Shown here piece by piece: positions 1 through 7,534 of a stretch of 20,459 bases of DNA. The notes beneath the pieces were generated by a model. It did not search any database. It was not told the origin of the DNA and saw only the letters and a program-made list of their open reading frames with translations. The DNA is from an uncultured Clostridia bacterium. Its GTDB lineage: Bacteria > Bacillota > Clostridia > Peptostreptococcales > Anaerovoracaceae. The position numbers and the translations under genes are program-made. The stretch lies in NCBI GenBank assembly GCA_937900415.1, contig CALCEY010000008.1:1-20459 (forward strand), read 5' to 3'. How positions within the stretch are numbered: the stretch's first letter is position 1; every line of letters starts with the position of its first letter.

Positions 1-73
1 TGGCAGACGCACAGGACTTAAAATCCTGCGATCCTTACCGATCGTACCGGTTCGATCCCGGTCTCCGGCACCA
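1..73 (+). tRNA. tRNA-Leu (anticodon UAA), 5' end cut by window edge
   Basis: The anticodon arm is CAGGA, loop CTTAAAA, TCCTG, giving anticodon UAA. A long variable arm follows (gcgatccttaccgatcgt), as expected for a class II tRNA such as Leu. The T arm carries GGTTCGATCCCGG. The 3' acceptor strand ends in CTCCGGCACCA with an encoded CCA. The 5' acceptor strand lies outside the window. Confidence 0.95.
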
Positions 74-185
74 ACCCTTGGATTGTGTTTTAACGGAGAC
101 ATATTTAAAGGGACGACTGAATACAATATAATATAATCAATCATGTAACGCATTGCTTTAAAACAGCAGTCGGCGTTAATGACGA

Positions 186-261
<76 letters not shown>

Positions 262-268
262 CGGAAAT

Positions 269-315
269 AACCGCTGTAAATGGCTATTTTTAGCCGTTTG
301 TAGCGGTTTTTGTTT
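269..315 (+). terminator. Rho-independent terminator after the tRNA genes
   Basis: The inverted repeat AACCGCT (269-275) pairs with AGCGGTT (302-308). Inside it AAATGGCTA pairs with TAGCCGTTT across a short T-rich loop. A run of T residues (TTTTTGTTTT) follows. It sits 8 bases after the CCA end of tRNA-fMet. Confidence 0.85.
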
Positions 316-582
316 TCCCGGAATTTATGCTGATCTGATTTTCAGATGGCGTTTCAGAGCATTTTTTGACATTTGAGTGTTGCGCCCACTGCTGCACCTC
401 CGTCGCTTAAAACGGCTGCTTTCGCAAACGTTTCGCCGCCTGCGTTTGCTGATGATGTGCGGGCGGGGACGAAAAAAAAGAAGTTATTGAAAGAATACTT
501 CTAATCGGTACATAGCCGGGGATATGTATGATTGTGAGCCGGTAAAAACTTATGTAAGGACATAAACGTGATTAAATTATCG
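316..582. other. Gene-free stretch with a GC-rich block
   Basis: No start codon with a good ribosome binding site and no coding frame of useful length is visible. A GC-rich patch (about 383-471) contains an inverted repeat GCAAACG (424-430) / CGTTTGC (443-449) and a smaller CCGT/ACGG repeat. A second small inverted repeat, TTATGT (551-556) / ACATAA (561-566), lies just before the riboswitch 1 promoter. No RNA family is recognised. Confidence 0.4.
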
Positions 583-612
583 TTGACAAACATGCACATA
601 TGGTGATAGGAT
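583..612 (+). promoter_or_regulatory. Sigma-70/SigA-type promoter for riboswitch 1
   Basis: A perfect -35 TTGACA (583-588) is followed after 18 bases by TAGGAT (607-612). It lies about 24 bases before the first P1 strand of riboswitch 1, so the transcript would start directly ahead of the aptamer. The promoters of riboswitches 3 and 4 have the same 18-base spacing. Confidence 0.75.
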
Positions 613-635
613 AAATATAAATAACAGAATAAAGT

Positions 636-861
636 AAAGCAGGACAATATCGGAAGCCGGTGAAAATCCGGCACTGTGTCTCAGCAACCGTGAATATCAA
701 CGAAAGAGATTGGCGATGTCTGCCGGATTTGATAATTGTATCTGGCAGGCAAGCGCAAAGTCACTGGAGCTTATGCTTTGGGAAGGCATCTCAAGTAGGT
801 TTTAAAGATTAAGTCGGTAGACCTTGCCAAGCTTTTACTATCAAGTCTTCTGAGGTGAGAC
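636..861 (+). promoter_or_regulatory. Cobalamin riboswitch 1 (aptamer through L13 hairpin)
   Basis: Conserved cobalamin aptamer elements appear in order: GGAAGCCGGTGAAAATCCGGC (from 652), the L5 segment TCTCAGCAACCG, CACTGG...GGGAAGGC, and a B12-box-like segment AAGTCGGTAGACCTTGCC. P1 closes as AAAGC-a-GG-a-CAA (636-646) with TTGCC-aa-GCTTT (824-835). Downstream, GTCT/AGAC (845-861) closes a small hairpin whose loop CTGAG (850-854) is complementary to CTCAG (680-684) in L5, matching the known L5-L13 kissing interaction. No intact gene follows before riboswitch 2, so its target may be lost. Confidence 0.93.
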
Positions 862-964
862 GGCGATTTTTTTATTTGCGTTTGCTGAAAATATTTTGCA
901 AAAGTGCCTTTGCGGTTGCGAGATGTTTTGAAAGGCAGAGTGAAATAATTTATTAAGAGTTGAC

Positions 965-992
965 AGCGCCTGGAAGAAGGGCGCTTTTACTT
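965..992 (+). terminator. Terminator of riboswitch 1 expression platform
   Basis: AGCGCC (965-970) pairs with GGCGCT (980-985) around a 9-base loop, followed by TTTT. Similar hairpins with a GC core and T-tail occur after the other three riboswitches, which supports control by transcription termination. A short alternative pairing of GGCG (862-865) with CGCC (967-970) is possible. Confidence 0.7.
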
Positions 993-1529
993 TCTATGTA
1001 AAAGCATGATATCAAGTCTTTTCATCCTGCGGGACGATTTGCGCCGGCATGTGAGATAGTTTTTGCGGCAGTTCGTACCGGTGGTACCGTCGGTTATGAG
1101 TTTATGCAATCCGTAAATCGGTGAAAAATTAAAAAGCTAAATTGCCTCATATGAGCGCAAATTGTCCTGTATCCTTAGACTGAAATAAAAAGGGGAGCAT
1201 ATAAAATTCAGATAAAAAAGTTTAAAAAAACGGATAATACAGGCGGTGCCGGTATAAATGAATTTGCAGATGATTTTGGAAAATAAAGGGGAATCAGCAA
1301 TTTGAAAAGGAAATTAGAGGAGCTGCGAAATGGGTCCGCAAGAGAATGGGCTTTTCTGAAATGAACTAAGAGAACAATTTTCAGACTTATCATGCCGAAT
1401 ATGTATTTTGAGAATGAAGAGCGATTGGAGATAGGCGATACTGTATGGGTTTACATTGGGAACATTCTCTATGTCACTTGCGTACAGTGGCCGAGATAAA
1501 AGATGTCGAACCGAAATAGAAAATTCGGT
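993..1529 (+). pseudogene. Stretch behind riboswitch 1 with possible decayed coding fragments
   Basis: No intact gene is present between the riboswitch 1 terminator and the riboswitch 2 promoter. Short open stretches in different frames look as if they could be coding debris. The clearest is ATG 1401 to TAA 1499 (32 residues, containing EERLEIGDTVWVYIGNILYV), whose frame extends back to a TGA at 1362. Others lie at about 1200-1290, after an AGGGGAG motif, and at 1300-1360. A GTACCGGTGGTACC-type inverted repeat lies near 1076-1089. I do not recognise a family, so decay is an inference. The stretch could equally be a plain spacer. Confidence 0.3.
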
Positions 1530-1558
1530 TTGATTAAAAAATATATTTAAACAAGAAT
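1530..1558 (+). promoter_or_regulatory. Candidate promoter for riboswitch 2
   Basis: TTGATT (1530-1535) is followed after 17 bases by AAGAAT (1553-1558). This is weaker than the promoters of riboswitches 1, 3 and 4. A 7-bp inverted repeat AACCGAA (1509-1515) / TTCGGTT (1524-1530) abuts the -35 and could be a terminator remnant or an operator. Confidence 0.4.
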
Positions 1559-1578
1559 AAATAAAAATTTAATATTTG

Positions 1579-1797
1579 AGCTTTGACATTTCGGAAGCCG
1601 GTGAGAATCCGGCGCTGTGTCTCAGCAACCGTGAATATCAACGAAAGAGATAGGATGGGCCAAGGAGCAAGAGGATTGCCCAGGCAAATAAATTTAAAGT
1701 CACTGAGGCTTATGCTTTGGGAAGACATCTCGAGTAGGTTTTAAAGATTAAGCCGGGAGACCTGTCATAGCTAAAATTCAGTCTTCTGAGGTGAGGC
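1579..1797 (+). promoter_or_regulatory. Cobalamin riboswitch 2, upstream of the DUF4430/toroid surface protein
   Basis: The core matches riboswitch 1: GGAAGCCGGTGAGAATCCGGC, CTCAGCAACCG, CACTG...GGGAAGAC and AAGCCGGGAGACCTGTC. P1 has a different sequence but still pairs: AGCT-t-TGACA (1579-1588) with TGTCA-t-AGCT (1763-1772). L5 CTCAG (1621-1625) matches L13 loop CTGAG (1786-1790), inside a GTCT/AGGC hairpin (1781-1797). It lies about 245 bases upstream of the start codon at 2043. Confidence 0.93.
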
Positions 1798-1882
1798 GTA
1801 GAATTTTATGAGGGAAAGCATTTATCGGCATTTTAATTTTTGCCGCATATTTGACCGGTTGTTCGTCCCACAAATAAAATTT

Positions 1883-1912
1883 AAGCGTCATTCAGATAGA
1901 TGGCGCTTTTAT
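1883..1912 (+). terminator. Terminator of riboswitch 2 expression platform
   Basis: AAGCGTCAT (1883-1891) pairs with ATGGCGCTT (1900-1908), 9 bp including one G-U, followed by a T run. It lies between riboswitch 2 and the gene at 2043, as expected if bound cobalamin causes premature termination. Confidence 0.75.
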
Positions 1913-2042
1913 TGTTGATTCAGCAAATTCTTATAGCGTAAAGAGGAGTAGACGGCAAGGTCAATCAAACGCCTTCTATGACGGTAAACGCAGCTACTTT
2001 AAATGCGCCGCCGGAACATATTTATAGAAAGGAGAAATTTAT

Positions 2043-5000
2043 ATGATTATCAAAAAAACAGCCGGAAAAAGGATATTGTGCACCTTGTTGTCCATAGCGA
2101 TGATTTTGTGTATGACGCCCGGCATGGCGTTTGCCAAGAGCGACGTTAAAGAAGGGCAGAAAACTGTATCTGTAGATATAACGGCACAGGCGGAGGGCAG
2201 TTTTTTGGCAGCCCCGGCCTTTGGAGCAGACGTTTCGGGAGATTTGGCCGAAGCCTACGGATATACCGATGAAGTTTCAGACGGGGTTTCGGCTTTGGAC
2301 GTGCTGGTAAAGGCGCATGAGATAATATTCGCAGACGCATTTACGAGGGAAACAGCATCGGATTTTCTGGACGTTTCCGGCTCCGGCTGGGTATCCACGG
2401 TGTTTGGACAGAAAACCCCTGCGTTTACTTTCGCCATAAACGGAGATTATCCTTATGATCCTAACAGCTCATATTCTTCAACAACAGGATATACAGGTTA
2501 TTTTATAACTCAGGCCCCTGTGACAGACGGAGCTTCAGTGGAATTTTTTATAAATCAGGATCAAGATATGTATTTTGATTTTTACACTTATTTTGAGCAG
2601 GAAGGGAAAAGAGTATCGCAGATAGAGGCTACAGCAGGCAGCCGTATCAATCTCAATGTTCAGGGATATATATATGCGTTCGGAGGTCCGTTTGTAGGCG
2701 AGGACAGGGTCAATCAGGGAAGCCTCGGCGCAGTGTCGGGAGCTGAGATAGGTATTGTAAACGCTGATACGGGGGAAGTAAAGCCAATATCGGGAGCAGT
2801 TACAGATGACAACGGCGACGTTGAAGTAAGTTTTGATTCAGCCGGGAGCTATTATCTTGCTGCATATGGCAGAGAAAATAATTTTTCGGCCCCTTTGTAT
2901 ATGACTCTTTTGAAAATTGTCGTTAAGGAGGCTGATCCGACGCCGAAAATTAAAATAGATAAAACGGGAGGACTTCTTCCGACTGACGACGGATATGATT
3001 ATTCTGAGGAAAGAGGCTTCTCTTATAATATAGGGGAGAAAGCTGAGACCTTTACGGTTTCTTGTGAAAGCGATATAAAAGGCGGAGAATATTCTTATGA
3101 GTGGTACAGCAGCACAGTACCAGGCAGCCACGGCGGAAAAAAAGTCGGTGCAGAAGCCTCCTGTACTCCCGATACCTCAAAACCTACGGCAAAAGGAGAT
3201 TATTATGCCTGCAAGGTTACATATACGGTGGGTGGAAAGTCTTACACTGCATGGTCAGATGATGAAGCTCTTGTTTACGTATATGTGAAAGCGAAAAGTG
3301 CGGAGAAACCGGTGATTTCAAGGCAACCTTCCTCTGCAAGCTACATAACAGGCGAAGAGCCTGCGGAAATAAAAGTTGCAGCGATGATAAAAGACGGCGG
3401 AACCAAGTCGTATCAGTGGTATAAGAACGATAAAAAAAGTACGGAAGGAGCGCAGCCTGTTTCCGGAGCAGTTAAAAATACTTTTACTCCGCAAGCAACT
3501 GAAAAAAGCAGCAAAACATATTATTACTGTCAGGTTACCAATACTCTTCAGAAATTTGCAGAGACGCAGATAAGCGATATAGTATGTATAGAGTTTCGCA
3601 GCCTTGAAGATATTGTGGGAAATTCATTTAAAGGCGACGGTACTGAAAAGAAACCTTATCTTTTGAATGATGCTGAGGATTTTAAAATTCTGGCCTCGTT
3701 TGTTAAAGACGGCGTGAGCTTTAAAGGAAGCTTCTTTGAAATAACGTCAGATATAGAAATGCCCGAAGATTGGGACGGCATAGGATATGACACAGGCAGC
3801 GGTACAAACGGAGCAAATTTGAAACCTTTTTCAGCAACTTTAAACGGCGGCGGAAACAAGCTGTCCTTTGCGGAGGGAAGCAAGCCTCTGTTTAATTATG
3901 TCCGTGAAGCCACTGTGAAGAATCTCGATATATATGCCCCATATATACCATATAACGGATTGGTAGCCAATTATGTGGTAGATTATGGCCGGTCAGGAAC
4001 GGGAAGCGCAGTTGCTGTACTTGATGCAGAGAATGTAACCATAAAGGCAGGTTCGGTTATCAAGGGAAGCGGATTTATCGGAGGTTATGCTTCAGGAAAA
4101 AATACGGTAAACATAACAGGCTGTGAAGTTGAAAAGGGTGTAAAGATAGGATGGGACGCTGAAAAAAATCAGCCTGCCGCAGAAAGCAGAATAGGATCAT
4201 TTGGCGGAGATTTCAACGGAACCATCAAGAATTCGGTAAGCGCAGCCGAAGTGTACGGTGAAAATTATGTAGGCGGCATCGTAGGCGGCAAGGGTCAGAC
4301 GGTTGGAGAATACATAATTGAAAATTGTTCTTTTACAGGAAAAGTAAGCGCCGGGGGGACTTTTGCAGGCGGTATAGCAGGCGGCGGCTACAGTGGTTAC
4401 AGGTGGGGCGTTACAAGCGCGCCTAATACTCCGTGCGCCACTATACAGAACTGTTATGTTTCTGCGGAAATATCAGGAAAAGATTGCGTAGGCGGAATAT
4501 TGGGAGGTGAAGAGGGAAGTACTCAGAACTGGGGTGAAGCTTATGTACGCAACAACCTTTTTACAGGAAAGCTTACCGCTTCATCAGGAAATGCCGGTGG
4601 AATCATAGGATATATGAATTCCCTGAATGCTAAAAATATAATTGAAAACAATTATTATTATGACAGTTCGTCTTCAGAGGGGATAGGAAAAATAACTTAC
4701 ATAGATACTAATAGTCCTAACCATGAGACAGAAAGCGGAGCAAGATATTTTGACACATCTAAGGAAATAAACGGTCAGGGAGCGCCGGGCGGGGTTATAA
4801 AAAGAAATCATAACCGTACAGACGACCCGGCAGGAGCAGACAAAGAGAAGTTGGCGGCAGGCGTTTCAGAAAAACAGATGAAAAGCGGGGAGATTACAGA
4901 CGCCTTAAACAACGGGGAAGGAAGCTTTAAAAATTGGAAGCAGGGCGAAGCTTCACCAATTCTTAATATAAAAATCACAGAAGTCAGACTTGAGCTCTCA

Positions 5001-6911
5001 GGAGAATTTAAAAATTCATACAAGCTCGGCGAAGAGCTTGATTTAAGCGGAGCTGAAATAAAAGTGATATACAGTGACGGAAGTGAAAAAAATGTGGACT
5101 GGACGAGCTTAAAGATAGAAGGATATGACAAGAATAAAAGAGGCGTTCAGCAGATAAAGCTGAGCTATGGCGCAGCTTCAGCCACCATTGACGTTACTGT
5201 GATAAAAGACGAGGCTTCAAAAATAACCGTGTATTTATCGGTTTTCGGAGATTCGCCTCATGGCGAAGGTGATGATAAGCATACCCTCGCGGGCGGCAAT
5301 CTGACTGCTTGGATGGGGAAGACGGCTTACGAGGTCGATGCCAACGCCACTGTTTTAGATGTAATTACGCTGGCTGCCGAACAAAACGGAATGGTAATAA
5401 AAAATCCTGCCGGAAATTATATAACCGAGGTGACGTATAAAGGACATACGATAGGAGAATTTACTAACGGAAGCATGTCCGGATGGATGTTTAATTTAAA
5501 CGGAATTTATGCGGACAAGAGCGTAGATAAGCAGCTCCTGGAAGACGGTGATATTATCATCTTCCATTATACTGATGATTACAGCAAAGAGAATATTAAC
5601 TTCGGGCATGAGGCATCGGAAGTAATAAAAATGATAGATTCTCTTCCTGAGTCGGAAAAGTTGACGCTTAAGGATGCTGCGGCGGTAACGGAAGCAAAAC
5701 GTGCTTTTGAGACGTTGAGCGAGGCGGAGAAAAATCTCATTTCAGAAGCAAGACAGGAAAAGCTCAGGACAGCTGTGCTTAGAATTGAAGAATTGCAAAG
5801 AGAAGAAACAGCGGAGCTCAAAGCGGCATATGAAAGAACAGGAGAAGAGCTGAAGCAGCTCATGGAAAAGAACGCTGTATACGGAGAAGAGTGGATAATC
5901 ATAGGCCTGGCCAGAGCCGGAATTTTAAGCGACTCTGTAAAAAATTCCTACTACAGCGACCTTGTAAAAGCTTTAAAGACGAATGGCAGCGCAAAGCTTC
6001 ACGAGAATAAATCCACCGAGAATTCAAGGGTTGTTCTTGCGCTTACGTCAATGGGAATAGACGCCTCAGACGTAGCCGGATACAACCTGCTTGAACCGCT
6101 TTCTGATATGGACTACCTGAATCGGCAGGGAATAAACGGAGTAATATTCGCGTTAATAGCCTTTGATTCTCATAATTATGAAATACCTATGACAGGTAAT
6201 ACGGGAAAACAGGCGACGCGGAATAGTCTCGTGGAAACTGTTTTGTCTGCACAGCTTAAAGACGGAGGCTGGGCGCTTTATGGAGAAAAAGGAGACCCTG
6301 ACATGACAGCCATGGCGCTTCAAGCCCTTGCTCCTTATATAGATGAAGCTGAGGTAAAGGAGGCGGCAGGCAGAGCCATTGAATGTTTATCTGAAATGCA
6401 GGATAAAAACGGCGGCTTCGGCAGTTGGGGAACAATAAACAGCGAATCCTGCGCGCAAGTTATAATAGCTCTTACTTCTTTAGGAATAAATCCGGCAGAA
6501 GATATGAGATTTATAAAGGATGGAAATTCGCTGACAGACGCGTTGCTCAGCTTCTATACGGGAGAAGGCTTTGAGCATACAGCAGGAGGCGGCTTCAATA
6601 AAATGGCGACAGAACAGGCATATGCCGCCATGACTTCATACATAAGGCTGACGGAGGATAAGACGGCGTTTTATGATATGAATGACGTTAAATTTATTTC
6701 TTGCTCTGAGGATGATGGCCGTGGAGAAAACCCGGGAACGGCAGGAAATAATAATGATGCAAATGAGACCGGTGACGGCGGCTTCCATGAAACAAAGCCT
6801 GAAAAGACAGGAGACGAAAACAGCATGGGTTTATGGATTACGTTGGCTCTTGCAGGCAGTGTGGGAATTCTTATAGTGAGACGAAAAAGAAAAGAGGATA
6901 ATGCGGCATAA
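2043..6911 (+). CDS. Anchored surface protein: Ig-like, GLUG, DUF4430 and alpha/alpha toroid domains; probable corrinoid-binding protein
   Basis: This is a 1622-residue secreted protein that begins after AAAGGAGA (2028-2035). A signal peptide is visible (hydrophobic core 11-30, cleavage after AFA at 31). A divergent DUF4430-like unit occupies about 43-200. Two Ig-like beta-sandwiches follow (about 316-416 and 423-520), then a GLUG-type repeat region (about 530-960, with GGIVGG, GGIAGG, GGILGG), a Big_3-like domain (980-1058), a clear DUF4430 domain (1061-1180) and a helical linker containing LSEAEKNLIS. An alpha/alpha toroid resembling prenyltransferase and intrinsic-factor folds spans about 1264-1541, with DGGWALYG and NGGFGSWG repeats. 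The C-terminus has KTGD, a membrane segment (about 1595-1612) and RRKRK. DUF4430 and the toroid correspond to the two halves of human intrinsic factor and transcobalamin. With riboswitch 2 upstream, surface corrinoid capture is inferred. The role of the other domains may be adhesion or spacing. Ligand binding itself cannot be read from the sequence. Confidence 0.85.
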   Translation: MIIKKTAGKRILCTLLSIAMILCMTPGMAFAKSDVKEGQKTVSVDITAQAEGSFLAAPAFGADVSGDLAEAYGYTDEVSDGVSALDVLVKAHEIIFADAFTRETASDFLDVSGSGWVSTVFGQKTPAFTFAINGDYPYDPNSSYSSTTGYTGYFITQAPVTDGASVEFFINQDQDMYFDFYTYFEQEGKRVSQIEATAGSRINLNVQGYIYAFGGPFVGEDRVNQGSLGAVSGAEIGIVNADTGEVKPISGAVTDDNGDVEVSFDSAGSYYLAAYGRENNFSAPLYMTLLKIVVKEADPTPKIKIDKTGGLLPTDDGYDYSEERGFSYNIGEKAETFTVSCESDIKGGEYSYEWYSSTVPGSHGGKKVGAEASCTPDTSKPTAKGDYYACKVTYTVGGKSYTAWSDDEALVYVYVKAKSAEKPVISRQPSSASYITGEEPAEIKVAAMIKDGGTKSYQWYKNDKKSTEGAQPVSGAVKNTFTPQATEKSSKTYYYCQVTNTLQKFAETQISDIVCIEFRSLEDIVGNSFKGDGTEKKPYLLNDAEDFKILASFVKDGVSFKGSFFEITSDIEMPEDWDGIGYDTGSGTNGANLKPFSATLNGGGNKLSFAEGSKPLFNYVREATVKNLDIYAPYIPYNGLVANYVVDYGRSGTGSAVAVLDAENVTIKAGSVIKGSGFIGGYASGKNTVNITGCEVEKGVKIGWDAEKNQPAAESRIGSFGGDFNGTIKNSVSAAEVYGENYVGGIVGGKGQTVGEYIIENCSFTGKVSAGGTFAGGIAGGGYSGYRWGVTSAPNTPCATIQNCYVSAEISGKDCVGGILGGEEGSTQNWGEAYVRNNLFTGKLTASSGNAGGIIGYMNSLNAKNIIENNYYYDSSSSEGIGKITYIDTNSPNHETESGARYFDTSKEINGQGAPGGVIKRNHNRTDDPAGADKEKLAAGVSEKQMKSGEITDALNNGEGSFKNWKQGEASPILNIKITEVRLELSGEFKNSYKLGEELDLSGAEIKVIYSDGSEKNVDWTSLKIEGYDKNKRGVQQIKLSYGAASATIDVTVIKDEASKITVYLSVFGDSPHGEGDDKHTLAGGNLTAWMGKTAYEVDANATVLDVITLAAEQNGMVIKNPAGNYITEVTYKGHTIGEFTNGSMSGWMFNLNGIYADKSVDKQLLEDGDIIIFHYTDDYSKENINFGHEASEVIKMIDSLPESEKLTLKDAAAVTEAKRAFETLSEAEKNLISEARQEKLRTAVLRIEELQREETAELKAAYERTGEELKQLMEKNAVYGEEWIIIGLARAGILSDSVKNSYYSDLVKALKTNGSAKLHENKSTENSRVVLALTSMGIDASDVAGYNLLEPLSDMDYLNRQGINGVIFALIAFDSHNYEIPMTGNTGKQATRNSLVETVLSAQLKDGGWALYGEKGDPDMTAMALQALAPYIDEAEVKEAAGRAIECLSEMQDKNGGFGSWGTINSESCAQVIIALTSLGINPAEDMRFIKDGNSLTDALLSFYTGEGFEHTAGGGFNKMATEQAYAAMTSYIRLTEDKTAFYDMNDVKFISCSEDDGRGENPGTAGNNNDANETGDGGFHETKPEKTGDENSMGLWITLALAGSVGILIVRRKRKEDNAA

Positions 6912-6951
6912 AGATAAGCTGTAAGTATTTATACTTTTTTCATCTTCTTAT

Positions 6952-6979
6952 GGGGCGGGCAGATATTCTGTCCGTTCCC
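6952..6979 (+). terminator. Hairpin downstream of the toroid protein, possible terminator
   Basis: GGGCAGA pairs with TCTGTCC (one G-U), extended outward by GGG and CCC. It lies 41 bases after the stop codon. The T run after it is poor (TTAATGTTT), so a terminator role is uncertain. The rest of the gap to riboswitch 3 shows no gene. Confidence 0.4.
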
Positions 6980-7091
6980 TTAATGTTTCGCCTGCGCTTT
7001 TGCAATTGTGCAAGATGTTTATGAGTAAAAGCCTGTGCTGCGGACATAAAATTTTTTATAGGCTGCTAACGGAAAACTTTTTATAATGTGA

Positions 7092-7121
7092 TTGACATGA
7101 ATGAGAAATATATAGTAGAAT
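7092..7121 (+). promoter_or_regulatory. Sigma-70/SigA-type promoter for riboswitch 3
   Basis: TTGACA (7092-7097) is followed after 18 bases by TAGAAT (7116-7121), about 24 bases before the P1 strand of riboswitch 3. Confidence 0.75.
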
Positions 7122-7144
7122 TAAAATAACTGAATATTGAGCGA

Positions 7145-7362
7145 TGACATAATGGAAGCCGGTGAGAATCCGGCGCTGTGTCTCAGCAACCGTGAATATC
7201 AACGAAAGAGATAGGCAAGGTCTGAAGATTGGTGAAGACCGTCCGCAGGGCGAACGCCGAGCCACTGGAGTGAAATACTTCGGGAAGGCATCTCAAGTAG
7301 GTTATAAAGATTAAGCCGGTAGACCTGTCAGCGTTCGATTGTTAAGTCTTCTGAGGTGAGAC
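7145..7362 (+). promoter_or_regulatory. Cobalamin riboswitch 3, upstream of the beta-propeller surface protein
   Basis: Aptamer elements are GGAAGCCGGTGAGAATCCGGC, CTCAGCAACCG, GCCACTGG...CGGGAAGGC and AAGCCGGTAGACCTGTC. P1 contains TGACA (7145-7149) with TGTCA (7326-7330). L5 CTCAG (7182-7186) is complementary to L13 loop CTGAG (7351-7355), in a GTCT/AGAC hairpin (7346-7362). Confidence 0.93.
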
Positions 7363-7458
7363 GGCAATTTTATTGTGGAGGCAAAAAATTATTAAAGCAT
7401 TGATTATTGCGATATATCAAGCGGCAGCCTTGGCGATAAAGAACAGATATGAATTTGT

Positions 7459-7495
7459 AAAGCGCCATCTTTCAAAAGACGGGCGTTTTATTTTT
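7459..7495 (+). terminator. Terminator of riboswitch 3 expression platform
   Basis: AAGCGCCATCTTT pairs imperfectly with AAAGACGGGCGTTTT (one mismatch and one bulge), followed by TTTTATTTTT. It ends about 28 bases before the GGGAGG ribosome binding site of the next gene. AGACGGC just after the riboswitch can pair with GCCATCT in its 5' arm (one mismatch), a possible antiterminator. Confidence 0.65.
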
Positions 7496-7534
7496 ATGTA
7501 AAGCCTCCGTCCTCAGAGTTTAAGGGAGGAAAAG

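Noticed and set aside
1583..1588. TTGACA as a -35 box just before riboswitch 2
   Set aside because: It lies in the 5' P1 strand, whose pairing with 1763-1767 is needed for the aptamer, so a promoter here would cut off the riboswitch.
6790..6911. Classical LPXTG sortase signal in the proteins ending at 6911 and 9928
   Set aside because: Both have K-T-G-D, a hydrophobic segment and basic tail, but the leading L-P is absent (PEKTGD, VSKTGD). Anchoring is supported, sortase processing is not certain.
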